Of a stretch of 64,000 nt of DNA, positions 7,613-15,198 are shown one piece after another. Within the stretch, counting starts at the first letter, position 1. Each line of letters starts with the position of its first letter. Origin of the DNA: an uncultured Desulfatitalea sp. GTDB lineage: Bacteria; Desulfobacterota; Desulfobacteria; Desulfobacterales; Desulfosarcinaceae. Where the stretch lies: contig CALMNL010000004.1 of assembly GCA_937868765.1 (NCBI GenBank), forward strand, positions 1,624,749 through 1,688,748, given 5' to 3'. The notes beneath the pieces were generated by a model that worked only from the letters and a program-made list of their open reading frames with translations, was not told where the DNA came from and did not search any database. A program made the position numbers and the translations under genes.

Positions 7613-9481
7613 GTGAAAGTCATTCTCAACGCGTTGCCGCCCGCGCGCCTGGACACACCCTCCGCGGCGCTCTCGGTGCTCAAGGCCTTCCTGGGCCACC
7701 ACCAGATTCAAACCGATATCATCTACTGGAACCTGCTGCTGGACCGGATGCTGCCGTCCTTTGAACGGGACAGCGACACGACCCACCTCGAATTGCTGCC
7801 CTATCTCTACTTGATCGCCGAACAATACCAGGACGACATCGCCCGAAGCAAAGCCAATGCGGTGATCAAGGCGCGGCTGCCGTGGCGCGACAAGCTGAAC
7901 CGCCACAGCGATTACTGGGCCGGCGCCCGGGGCCGACTCGAGGCGGTGGTCCGGCAGCAGTTGGCGGCTTATGACGCCTCCGAGCCCCTGCTCTTCGGCA
8001 TCCCCTGCAAATATGAGCAGTGGATTCCCGGCATGGTCCTGGCCCGGCTGATCAAACAGACCTTTCCCAAGGCCCGGATCGTGCTGGGCGGCCTGCGCAA
8101 CCGGGACAAGGCCGAAGCGTTGATGGCCGTCTGCGACCGGTTCGATTTCGCCATCTGGGGCGAAGGGGAATACCCGCTGCTGGCCCTCTGGCGGACCTTG
8201 GCAAGCGGAACCGAAGCGTTCAACGCGGTGCCGCGCCTGCTGTATCGCGACGGGGCCGGGGTGAAGGCCTCCGGCCTGGAGACCAGCGCCTGTTTCGACC
8301 TCGACAGCCGTATCTTCTCCGACTACGACGACTACTTTATGTACCGCGAGCAGGCCGGCCAACAGGCCCTGCCCCCCATCCTGCCGCTCGAGTCCAGCCG
8401 GGGCTGTACATGGAACAGGTGCCGTTTCTGCGTCTACGCGGACGGGTATCAGAATCGGAAAAAGGATCCGGCCGTGCTCAAGGCGGAAGTGGAATACCTG
8501 CTCGGCAAATATCCCACCGCATTTTTCGCCTTCATGGACAACGACATCGTGGCCAACGACCTTCCCCGGCTGGAAAAGATGCTGGACGAGTTCATCGCGC
8601 TGCGCCAGACCCGCAACCTGCAGTTCATCGCCGAGGTGATCCCCAAGCAGTTCACGCCGGCGCTCGTGAAAAAACTCTTCCGGGCCGGGCTGGCCAGGGT
8701 CCATTTCGGGTATGAGGGCCTTTCGGACCGTCTGCTCAAGAAGATGCGCAAGCGCAACAACTTTTCGGACAACCTTTTGTTCGTCAAGTTCGCCCACAAG
8801 TACAGGATCAAGCTTCCCTCGGCCAATGTCATCTGCGGCATCGTGGGCGAAGAGGAGGTGGACGTCCTGGAGAGCATCGATAACCTGCATTTCCTGCGAT
8901 TCTACTTCGATCGTCATATGTTCGTCCACAACCTCATTCCCTTGCGGGTGGCCAAACACTCGGCTTTTTACGAAATGCTCAAGGCCGAAGCACTGGTCCA
9001 ATGGGACCAGAATGCCGTATGCGCCCTGCTGCCGGAGAAGATGATGACCGGCATCGACCGGTTCTCCCTCTTCGACTTCGCGGGCAAGCCCGGTCCGCTC
9101 TGGGAGAGCTTTGCCAGGATCAACCAGTTTTACTACGACCACCGCTACCGCTACACCCTCGGCGTCGAGGACGATACGGTCGTCTACCGGGAGTTCTTCG
9201 ACGGCGACCTGCTCACCGGTTTTGCGCTGAGCGACCTCGAACTGCGCATCCTGCGACTCGCCGATGTCCGGGTCATGGATTTCAAGGGGTTGATGGACGG
9301 TCTGCGGCAGGGCGCCGGGGCCGGTGATGAAGCGACCGTGCGCGTCGCCGTGGACCGCCTCCGGGCGCATCATCTGCTTTTTTGCAACGACGCCGGCAAC
9401 GCCATTGTGACCGTTCTGGATATGGATCAGATGGAAGGGGCGCCTTCATCGGGTACGGCCGTCGCACAGCCGGACAGATAG
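7613..9481 (+). CDS. Cobalamin-binding-type radical SAM protein, RiPP-maturase-like
   Basis: 622 residues from a GTG start. The N-terminal about 200 residues resemble a B12-binding domain (LLFGIPCKYEQWIPGMVLA, ARIVLGGLRNRD, FDFAIWGEGEYPLL) but lack the lower-ligand DxHxxG motif. A radical SAM core follows with Cys265, Cys270 and Cys273 in SSRGCTWNRCRFCVY, a CX4CX2C spacing, then FAFMDNDIV and RVHFGYEGLSD. The length and the C-terminal extension resemble radical SAM proteins of peptide-maturation (rSAM_ocin-like) clusters. It is convergent with, and overlaps by 55 bp, the exporter of the precursor/SPASM locus, so it may be a second maturase. Alternative: a generic B12 radical SAM enzyme of unrelated function. 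Confidence 0.75.
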   Translation: MKVILNALPPARLDTPSAALSVLKAFLGHHQIQTDIIYWNLLLDRMLPSFERDSDTTHLELLPYLYLIAEQYQDDIARSKANAVIKARLPWRDKLNRHSDYWAGARGRLEAVVRQQLAAYDASEPLLFGIPCKYEQWIPGMVLARLIKQTFPKARIVLGGLRNRDKAEALMAVCDRFDFAIWGEGEYPLLALWRTLASGTEAFNAVPRLLYRDGAGVKASGLETSACFDLDSRIFSDYDDYFMYREQAGQQALPPILPLESSRGCTWNRCRFCVYADGYQNRKKDPAVLKAEVEYLLGKYPTAFFAFMDNDIVANDLPRLEKMLDEFIALRQTRNLQFIAEVIPKQFTPALVKKLFRAGLARVHFGYEGLSDRLLKKMRKRNNFSDNLLFVKFAHKYRIKLPSANVICGIVGEEEVDVLESIDNLHFLRFYFDRHMFVHNLIPLRVAKHSAFYEMLKAEALVQWDQNAVCALLPEKMMTGIDRFSLFDFAGKPGPLWESFARINQFYYDHRYRYTLGVEDDTVVYREFFDGDLLTGFALSDLELRILRLADVRVMDFKGLMDGLRQGAGAGDEATVRVAVDRLRAHHLLFCNDAGNAIVTVLDMDQMEGAPSSGTAVAQPDR

Positions 9482-10761
9482 AACTTGCGGATCGAGCGGT
9501 CCAGCACGAAGACCCCGGCCAGCAGGGCGTAGGCGGCGAAGATGCCGAAGAAGAGCAGCGTGATGTTCTTGTTCAAAAGGTCGATGGCGGCGCCGCCCAG
9601 CGTCAGGGAGAGGGGCACCAGGCCGCCGTTGATGGCGTCCAGCGTGCCAAAGACCCGTCCCCGGATCTCGGCCGGGATCACCTTCTGCTTGAGCGCGGTG
9701 TTGATCAGCCGGGAGACAGCCATGCAGACGGAAAGCACGGCGAGCAGCACGAACACCAGGTAGACATCGAGGGTGAAAGCCAGCAGCAGGAACACCAGCG
9801 TTTCGACGATGAAAATGGCGCAGATCACCCGGTAGTTCTGCTTCTCCGTGGTCTTGAACAGGCCGAAGAGAAAATAGCCCGCGATGGCGCTGAAGGTCAG
9901 CACGCTCATCAGGTAGCCGTAATAGGCCTCGCTCAGCTTCAACACATCCTCCACCAGAAAAGGCAGCGCCAGCATCACCGCCGGAAAGACCAGGTTGGAG
10001 AGCGCGTAGACGATGGTCTGGTTCCGGAGCCCCTTGTTGGTCAGGATGAAAACAAAGCCTTCTTTCACCTCGGCCATGAAATGCTTCCCGGCGCGAGGGC
10101 GTGGTTCTCCGTGGCCCGCGGGGACCACAGATAGGAACAGGCCGGTGCCCGCCGCCGCCAGATAGGAGAGGCCGTTGAGCAGGAAGGCCGGCGGGGCGCC
10201 CATGGTGCTGAAGAAGAGGCCCCCCAGGGCGTTGCCGGCCATGGTCAGCAGGCCGGTGGCCCCCTGCATCAGGGAGTTGCCTTTCTGGACCTTGGCCGGG
10301 GCCAGGATGGCGGGAATGATTGCACACATGGCGGGGTTCAAGGCCGCATCGATCGTTCCCAGAAAGAGGGACACGCCAAAGACGACATACAGTGTAAAGG
10401 GAAAGGCGGCTGTAAAATCCAGGTGCGCGAAGCCGAGATCGATCGATTCGCGTTCAAGGAAACAGGCCGAACTGACAAGAAACAGCAGGAGCATCAGCAG
10501 GCCGCGCAGGGCATAGCTGGCGACGACCACCGTTTTGAGGCTGGAGCGGTCCACCAGGGCGCCGGCGAACGGGCCCAGCAGCACACAGGGCAGCAAGGCC
10601 ACCAGTTGCACTGCGCCGAGGATGCTGGCCGAACCGGTCATGTGTTTCAAGAACAGGACCAGCACCACGGCATACAGGGCGTTGCAGAGGATCGACGCGC
10701 TCTGTCCGGCCAAAAACAGGGTGAAATTCCGGTTGAGCACCCGGTCGGCAGAAGGCCTCAT
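9427..10761 (-). CDS. MFS exporter of the putative RiPP locus
   Basis: About 444 residues with twelve predicted membrane segments. N-terminal FTLFLAGQSASILCNALYAV and the motif-A-like LLGPFAGALVDRSS resemble the MFS_3/EntS-type drug and siderophore exporters. The C-terminal half has PAEIRGRVFGTLDAINGGLVP, a common signature of this group. ATG 10761 follows the stop of the SPASM radical SAM gene by 8 bp; a GTG at 10788 would overlap that gene. The order precursor, radical SAM, MFS fits export of the modified peptide. Confidence 0.8.
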   Translation of the reverse strand: MRPSADRVLNRNFTLFLAGQSASILCNALYAVVLVLFLKHMTGSASILGAVQLVALLPCVLLGPFAGALVDRSSLKTVVVASYALRGLLMLLLFLVSSACFLERESIDLGFAHLDFTAAFPFTLYVVFGVSLFLGTIDAALNPAMCAIIPAILAPAKVQKGNSLMQGATGLLTMAGNALGGLFFSTMGAPPAFLLNGLSYLAAAGTGLFLSVVPAGHGEPRPRAGKHFMAEVKEGFVFILTNKGLRNQTIVYALSNLVFPAVMLALPFLVEDVLKLSEAYYGYLMSVLTFSAIAGYFLFGLFKTTEKQNYRVICAIFIVETLVFLLLAFTLDVYLVFVLLAVLSVCMAVSRLINTALKQKVIPAEIRGRVFGTLDAINGGLVPLSLTLGGAAIDLLNKNITLLFFGIFAAYALLAGVFVLDRSIRKFYLSGCATAVPDEGAPSI

Positions 10762-10769
10762 GGCAGCAG

Positions 10770-11936
10770 CTACTTGCGGGTGCCGCACGCGGCGGGCCGG
10801 TCCGCGGGATTGGCCAGTTTATGCGCGATGAAGCGCTTGGCGATCAGTTCGGCCAGGTCCCGGTTCCTGTCCATCAGGCCGCGCAGCTCCCGCTGGGCCG
10901 CGCAGAACGACCGGGTATCGTCCACCGGCGCCAGCGCGCAATATTCGCCGCAGATTGGCGCGGCGTCGCACTCGCGACAGGCCGCATCGTAATATGCGTT
11001 GGGCAGGGTGCAGCGTGCGATGGCGTCGGCACCGGTCTCCAAACAGGCCGGCAGCTCCCCGGCCCTGGCCACCGGACCCGTGACATGGGTGAAGAAGCTG
11101 CACGGGTAGACCAGCCCCTGGACGTCCACGTAGGCCGAGGCGATGCCGGCCAGGCAGCGCTGGGGCCGGGGGGCCGGGACGAACGGGCGGCCGCTGAGGA
11201 CGTTGTTGTGGTAAAGGTGGAACTTGTTCAGAATGATGGTCTCCCGGGTGGCGAAATCCGCCTGGGATGCCTGAAACGCGGATTCGAACTCCATCTCGGC
11301 CCTGAGGCCAGGGGGGATTTCGGGTACCTGATGGCCGCGGCCTTCGCTGGAAACGAAGTTGAGGCGGTAGAAGCGGATGCCCTGCGCTTTGAAAAAGGCG
11401 ATGGTCTCGGGCAAAGCCCGCAGGGAGGCCGGGGTGCCCACCACCAGGGCCGTCACCGGAATATCGTTTTGACGCAGGGTGACGATGTTGTCCCGACGCT
11501 TGCCGGAGAGCAGTTTAGGATCGTCCAGCAGTCCGTCGTAATGCACCGAAAAGTGCACCTTGTACTTTTTAAAGAGATCGACCACCGCCGGCTTCAGAAT
11601 CGAAATGTTGGTTTGAATGCTGTATTCAACTGTTTTTCCGGAGGCTTGCAGGTAGTCGTCCATGGCCTGGAAAAAGGTCTGATACCATTGCACGGGGACC
11701 AGCAGCGGTTCGCCGCCCGAAAAGACCACCCCCAGCTTCTGGCGGCTGAGCTGCAGAAACTTGATGGCGTGGGCCGCGGTCTGCCGCGGATCGACGATGG
11801 GGCCGGTGCCGGACTGGGGCGAGGCGGTGACGTTGCAGGCATCCTGAAAACAATATTCGCATGAAAGGTTGCAGGCAGTGATCAATTGAAAGGTCACGCC
11901 GGCGATATCGGTAAATGCGGGGGCATTCGGCGTCAT
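10770..11936 (-). CDS. SPASM-domain radical SAM peptide maturase
   Basis: 388 residues. The radical SAM CX3CX2C is Cys22, Cys26 and Cys29 in ITACNLSCEYCFQD, followed by VVFSGGEPLL. The C-terminal region is a cysteine-rich SPASM domain for auxiliary [4Fe-4S] clusters: CLAGIASAYVDVQGLVYPCS, then CRECDAAPICGEYCAL. SPASM enzymes modify ribosomal peptides or activate sulfatases. No separate N-terminal peptide-recognition domain is visible. The start at 11936 puts the first motif at the usual distance; a longer upstream frame is not protein-like. It is 119 bp downstream of the small precursor gene, separated by a strong stem-loop. No sulfatase lies nearby. Confidence 0.88.
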   Translation of the reverse strand: MTPNAPAFTDIAGVTFQLITACNLSCEYCFQDACNVTASPQSGTGPIVDPRQTAAHAIKFLQLSRQKLGVVFSGGEPLLVPVQWYQTFFQAMDDYLQASGKTVEYSIQTNISILKPAVVDLFKKYKVHFSVHYDGLLDDPKLLSGKRRDNIVTLRQNDIPVTALVVGTPASLRALPETIAFFKAQGIRFYRLNFVSSEGRGHQVPEIPPGLRAEMEFESAFQASQADFATRETIILNKFHLYHNNVLSGRPFVPAPRPQRCLAGIASAYVDVQGLVYPCSFFTHVTGPVARAGELPACLETGADAIARCTLPNAYYDAACRECDAAPICGEYCALAPVDDTRSFCAAQRELRGLMDRNRDLAELIAKRFIAHKLANPADRPAACGTRK

Positions 11937-11996
11937 GGGTTGAACCTGTTCCTGATCTGGTTTCAAGGGGTTGGGAAGGAAAATGGATGGTCCACA

Positions 11997-12033
11997 CCGG
12001 CCGGGATACCGGCCGGGCCGATATCCCGGCCGG
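11997..12033 (-). other. GC-rich stem-loop between precursor and maturase genes
   Basis: CCGGCCGGGATA (11997-12008) and TATCCCGGCCGG (12022-12033) form a perfect 12-bp stem with a 13-nt loop that repeats the same GC motif. No T tract follows on either strand, so simple intrinsic termination is unlikely. It may stabilise the precursor mRNA or lower expression of the downstream enzyme genes. Confidence 0.7.
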
Positions 12034-12055
12034 ACCGGGTTCACGATACGGGTGC

Positions 12056-12253
12056 TTATCGGTTGGGGCAATAGTTGGGGTATGCGTTGCAGCAGCCGTC
12101 GATGGCCTCCAAACCGGCCGTCGCCGGTTTGCGCAACGTGCTCAGCATATCGCCGATCACTTCCCGGGAGCCGCTCCACTGGGCTGCCACATACTGCTCC
12201 GCGATCTGTTCGGGAACATCATAGAGCTTGCCGCCTTTGTTCATTAACAGCAT
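12056..12253 (-). CDS. Putative RiPP precursor peptide with Cys/Tyr-rich core
   Basis: 65 residues, starting at ATG 12253 behind a strong ACAGGAGGAAATC ribosome site. The N-terminal part is leader-like and polar: MNKGGKLYDVPEQIAEQY, then an amphipathic stretch up to about residue 50. The C-terminus IDGCCNAYPNYCPNR packs three Cys, two Tyr, three Asn and two Pro into 15 residues, typical of a modified core. The short leader-like ORF plus core, followed on the same strand by a SPASM radical SAM gene and an MFS exporter, is the standard layout of a radical-SAM RiPP cluster. I do not recognise this core as a known class. The product chemistry is unknown; thioether, C-C or ether crosslinks are possible. 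Confidence 0.75.
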   Translation of the reverse strand: MLLMNKGGKLYDVPEQIAEQYVAAQWSGSREVIGDMLSTLRKPATAGLEAIDGCCNAYPNYCPNR

Positions 12254-12304
12254 GATTTCCTCCTGTCCTGGTGTACGTACCGTTTCCGTTGGGAAAAATG
12301 AGCA

Positions 12305-12334
12305 ACCGCCCACCGTCGGAACAACTCCGGCGGT
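12305..12334 (-). terminator. Possible weak terminator/attenuator hairpin upstream of the precursor
   Basis: On the minus strand ACCGCC (12334-12329) can pair with GGCGGT (12310-12305), and five bases further on comes TTTTT (12297-12293). The stem is short and the T run is displaced, so this is tentative. Its position between an 18-codon ORF and the precursor ribosome site would suit attenuation. Confidence 0.25.
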
Positions 12335-12339
12335 TTCCT

Positions 12340-12396
12340 CTAATATTTAAATATCGGCAGTCCGAGACCAGACTTTAGAAGATCCTCCGTCTTCAT
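12340..12396 (-). other. 18-codon ORF in the precursor leader (doubtful)
   Basis: Encodes MKTEDLLKSGLGLPIFKY and stops at 12340. There is no clear ribosome site. It lies just downstream of the tandem repeat and upstream of the precursor gene, so it could be a leader peptide or a chance frame. It has no Cys and does not look like a second precursor. Confidence 0.2.
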
Positions 12397-12412
12397 ATTG
12401 TTATGTATTTCA

Positions 12413-12433
12413 AATTGATAACGAATTGATAAC
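12413..12433. promoter_or_regulatory. Tandem 10-bp direct repeat upstream of the RiPP precursor
   Basis: AATTGATAAC occurs twice (12413-12422 and 12424-12433) with an 11-bp period, about one helical turn. It sits in an AT-rich island 160-180 bp upstream of the precursor start in otherwise GC-rich DNA. This looks like a promoter/operator region for the minus-strand locus. Confidence 0.45.
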
Positions 12434-12503
12434 AGCGCGTTGCCCGAATTCTGCCGGCAAGAGGGAAACAGCGGCTTCCCCCAAGCAGGGGGCAAAATGG
12501 GTT

Positions 12504-13448
12504 TTAAAACGAGATGCATACCTTCCCGACGGTGTGCCTGGATTCGATGTGCCGGTGGGCGTCGGCGGCCTGGCTCACCGGATAGATTTTTTCCACGTGG
12601 GGCACGAGTCGGCCCGCCTCGATCCACCCTTGCAGATGCCGGAGATCCGCCGACCGGGAGTGGACCTGCACCAGGCGGCTCGTCCTGGCGAGGCCGATTT
12701 TCGCCAGGCCTTCGGCGAACAGCGTCGCCGCCTTGGGCACGGTGCTGACATAGATGCCGTGCCGGCCAAGTTGGCGGGCAAAGGCCCCGCGCGTCCATTT
12801 GCCGAAGACATCGAAAACGATATCGAAATTCGTTTCGATGGCGGCAGGCGGCCGCTCCGCATAGCTGTAAACCCCATCCGCCCCCAGGGACTTCACGAAT
12901 GCGAGATTGCGCGGGCCGCAGACCGCATGCACCTCGGCCCCCAGGATTTTGGCGATCTGCACGGCGAAATGGCCGACGCCGCCGCTGGCGCCGTTGATCA
13001 GGATACGCCGGCCGCTTGCGAGCCGGCCGCAGTCCCGCAGCGCCTGCAGCGCGGTCTGCGCCGCCAGGGGGACCGTGGCGGCCGCCGCCATGGAGATGGT
13101 GCGCGGGCAATGCCAGATCTCGTCGTGATGGAATTTGGCCAGCTCCGCGTGGACGCCGCCGGCAAAGACATTGGTCATTCCAAACACGGGGTCTCCCACG
13201 CTAAAGCCCTGTGCGGCCGCGCCCACGGCCACGACGTGGCCGGCAACATCCAGACCCGACACCCGGGGAAGCGGCGTGCGCGCCAGCATCCGGAATCGGC
13301 CTTTGCGCAGCAGCACATCCTTGGGGTTGAGGCCGCCGGCCGTGGTCTTGACCAATACCTCTTCCGGCGAAATTTCGGGTTCGGGCCAGTCCGACACCCA
13401 TTCCAGGACTTCGGGCGGGCCGAATTTGCGGTAGATGAGGGCTTTCAT
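12504..13448 (-). CDS. Medium-chain NAD(P)-dependent oxidoreductase (quinone reductase-like)
   Basis: 314 residues. It has the MDR pattern MKALIYRKFGPPEVLEW, the GHVVAVGAAAQGFSVGDPVFG loop and the Rossmann motif GASGGVGHFAVQIAKILGA. The catalytic and structural zinc cysteines of true alcohol dehydrogenases are absent, so it is of the zinc-free quinone oxidoreductase type. The start overlaps the stop of the upstream 109-residue gene as ATGA, so the two are translationally coupled. Substrate unknown. Confidence 0.82.
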   Translation of the reverse strand: MKALIYRKFGPPEVLEWVSDWPEPEISPEEVLVKTTAGGLNPKDVLLRKGRFRMLARTPLPRVSGLDVAGHVVAVGAAAQGFSVGDPVFGMTNVFAGGVHAELAKFHHDEIWHCPRTISMAAAATVPLAAQTALQALRDCGRLASGRRILINGASGGVGHFAVQIAKILGAEVHAVCGPRNLAFVKSLGADGVYSYAERPPAAIETNFDIVFDVFGKWTRGAFARQLGRHGIYVSTVPKAATLFAEGLAKIGLARTSRLVQVHSRSADLRHLQGWIEAGRLVPHVEKIYPVSQAADAHRHIESRHTVGKVCISF

Positions 13449-13774
13449 GTTTCTCCTATCAGCATTCTCGCTCTCAGCAGTTTTTCCACCAGGGCGCCGT
13501 CTTCGGCCGTAAAACCGATATGGACCCAGCGGTCTTTCAGCTCGGCGAAGAAGATGCGGTCACGCTGGTAGCGTCTGGTGTCCCTGGGAAACCAGGTCTT
13601 GAAATTGCCCGTGCCGTGCAGCCGCCATTTGCCGTTCAGAAGGGTGGGCGGCTTCACGGTGACCCGAACGATGTCGGCCAGCGCCACCCGCTTCTCCCGG
13701 CCGAAGGGGAAGTAGTAGTGTTTGAAGACGATTTCGTTTGCGGTGATTGTAATCAAGCTATCCTGGTAGAGCAT
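13445..13774 (-). CDS. Conserved hypothetical protein, PH-like fold suspected
   Basis: 109 residues, no signal peptide or membrane segment. The sequence alternates short beta-strand patterns (LITITANEIVFKHYYFPFG, ALADIVRVTVKP, RWVHIGF) and ends in a helix, as in bacterial PH-like proteins; this fold guess is by eye only. It is coupled by a 4-bp overlap to the oxidoreductase that follows. No function can be assigned. Confidence 0.6.
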   Translation of the reverse strand: MLYQDSLITITANEIVFKHYYFPFGREKRVALADIVRVTVKPPTLLNGKWRLHGTGNFKTWFPRDTRRYQRDRIFFAELKDRWVHIGFTAEDGALVEKLLRARMLIGET

Positions 13775-13810
13775 GGCGCTCTTGGTCCTCCCGAATCGGC
13801 TGGACGTTTT

Positions 13811-14620
13811 TTACTGCGCCTTGGCGGCCACCGCCTTGAAGAAGGTATAGCAGAAGACGCCGTCGGCTTCGGCGGTGCGGTAGAGGGCCCGGATGCCGGC
13901 GTCGAAGGTATCGGCGTCGAGCAGGCCGGCTGAAAGGGCCGGGCCGCGCACCCCCTCGATCATGGCCGTGAAGGTCTTCTTGGTAAAACCCTCCACGAAC
14001 CGGGGTCGGCTGCTGTCCACATAGACCATGCGCGGCGACACCCCCACGGAGGCAAAGCCTGCCGCGGTGAGCAGCGGGTATAGTTCCCGGCCGATGTTGG
14101 CATTGCCGCCGGCGCGTTTCTGCAACTCGACCTGGCACTGGATGGCTTTGCGGGCCGCCTCGCTGTCCGGATGGAAGCAGGCCGAGCCGTGGTCCCCTTC
14201 GATGACGGTTATGGTGCCGCCGGTTTTGAGCAGTCGCTGGAGGCGGCGCAGGGCCTCTACCGGCTGCGCCAGGTGTTCGAGCACGAAGCAGACGAAGATG
14301 TGGTCGAAGGAGGCCGGCGTGAAATCCAGGTGGAACAGGTCGCCCTGCTGGAAATCCACGTTGGTATAGCCGGCCGCCGCGACGGCCTGGCGCGCCTGGG
14401 CCAGGGAACTTTCCGAGATGTCCACCGCGGTGATGCGCGCGCCGGGGCTGTTGGCGGCCAGGGTGACGGTTTGGGCGCCGACGCCGCAGCCGGCTTCGAG
14501 CACCCGGCTGCCGGCCGGATAGCGGGTGTCGCCGTGCAGCAGTTCCTCCAGGGTGGCGGCCTGGTCCTGCAGACGCAGGTTCTCTCTGGGGTCATAGCCG
14601 TGGACGTACGTATCGCCCAT
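13811..14620 (-). CDS. Class I SAM-dependent methyltransferase
   Basis: 269 residues. Motif I VLEAGCGVGAQTVTLA, the acidic residue of motif II in ITAVDIS, and motif IV/V around FDHIFVCFVLEHL with LKTGGTITVIEGDHG identify a UbiE/Coq5-like small-molecule methyltransferase. The N terminus MGDTYVHGYDPRENLRLQDQ is typical of the group. The substrate cannot be read from sequence. It is one of at least four stand-alone methyltransferases in the window. Confidence 0.82.
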   Translation of the reverse strand: MGDTYVHGYDPRENLRLQDQAATLEELLHGDTRYPAGSRVLEAGCGVGAQTVTLAANSPGARITAVDISESSLAQARQAVAAAGYTNVDFQQGDLFHLDFTPASFDHIFVCFVLEHLAQPVEALRRLQRLLKTGGTITVIEGDHGSACFHPDSEAARKAIQCQVELQKRAGGNANIGRELYPLLTAAGFASVGVSPRMVYVDSSRPRFVEGFTKKTFTAMIEGVRGPALSAGLLDADTFDAGIRALYRTAEADGVFCYTFFKAVAAKAQ

Positions 14621-14676
14621 GATGCATTTCTTTCCTCTTGGCGTTGGCGCGGGCGCCTGCTCCTCAAAAGGCGCTG

Positions 14677-15120
14677 TTATTGATACAATTTTCCGTTATG
14701 GTTCAGCCAGCCGTCCGCATGACGATTATCGGGGTCATGGTGGGTCCAATGCACCACCCCGCCATTTTCATTCCATTCGTATTCGCCATAGAAATTGAGG
14801 TGATCCCCTGGTTTGAGCGTATCGATTCTGGGGGCGATGCCGATATTGTGGGAAATCAACAGGGTCTGGCCGGAGTTCAGGCGGATGAGAAACTTTTGGT
14901 GCCGTTTGCCCTGGGTGTCGTCCGAAAGCAACTTGATGACTTTGCCTGAGCCGCCGACCTGAAAATGGCTCTGCTTGTTCTTGTAGGCGGTGTCTATAGC
15001 CCTGTCGCTGCTCGATAGCTCGGAACCGAAAAACGGAAGCCAGGGGAAGAATCTGGGGGCTTGCTGGACGAACCCGAAGATGGCGATCCCGATGATCAGT
15101 ATGGGCAAATACTTTTTCAT
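14677..15120 (-). CDS. DUF3465-family exported or membrane-anchored protein
   Basis: About 147 residues from ATG 15120, which has a GAGGAT ribosome site; a longer upstream frame is possible but less likely. A single N-terminal hydrophobic segment (residues 4-20) is followed by an OB-like domain with the conserved run KFLIRLNSGQTLLISHNIGI and the signature FYGEYEWNENGGVVHWTHHD, ending HNGKLYQ. This matches the small DUF3465 family, whose function is not established. Confidence 0.75.
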   Translation of the reverse strand: MKKYLPILIIGIAIFGFVQQAPRFFPWLPFFGSELSSSDRAIDTAYKNKQSHFQVGGSGKVIKLLSDDTQGKRHQKFLIRLNSGQTLLISHNIGIAPRIDTLKPGDHLNFYGEYEWNENGGVVHWTHHDPDNRHADGWLNHNGKLYQ

Positions 15121-15198
15121 GTTATCCTCACAAACTTGAATAGGATATGGAGCGGCCGCTTTCACAGGGTGCCTGGCAAAAGGGTGAGACGGCGGCCG

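Noticed and set aside
12340-12396. 18-codon ORF as a second RiPP precursor
   Set aside because: It has no leader/core division, no Cys and no ribosome site; noted only as a possible leader peptide.
12478-12492. CCCCC-AAGCA-GGGGG hairpin after the oxidoreductase gene
   Set aside because: Only five base pairs and no T tract; not strong enough to call a terminator.
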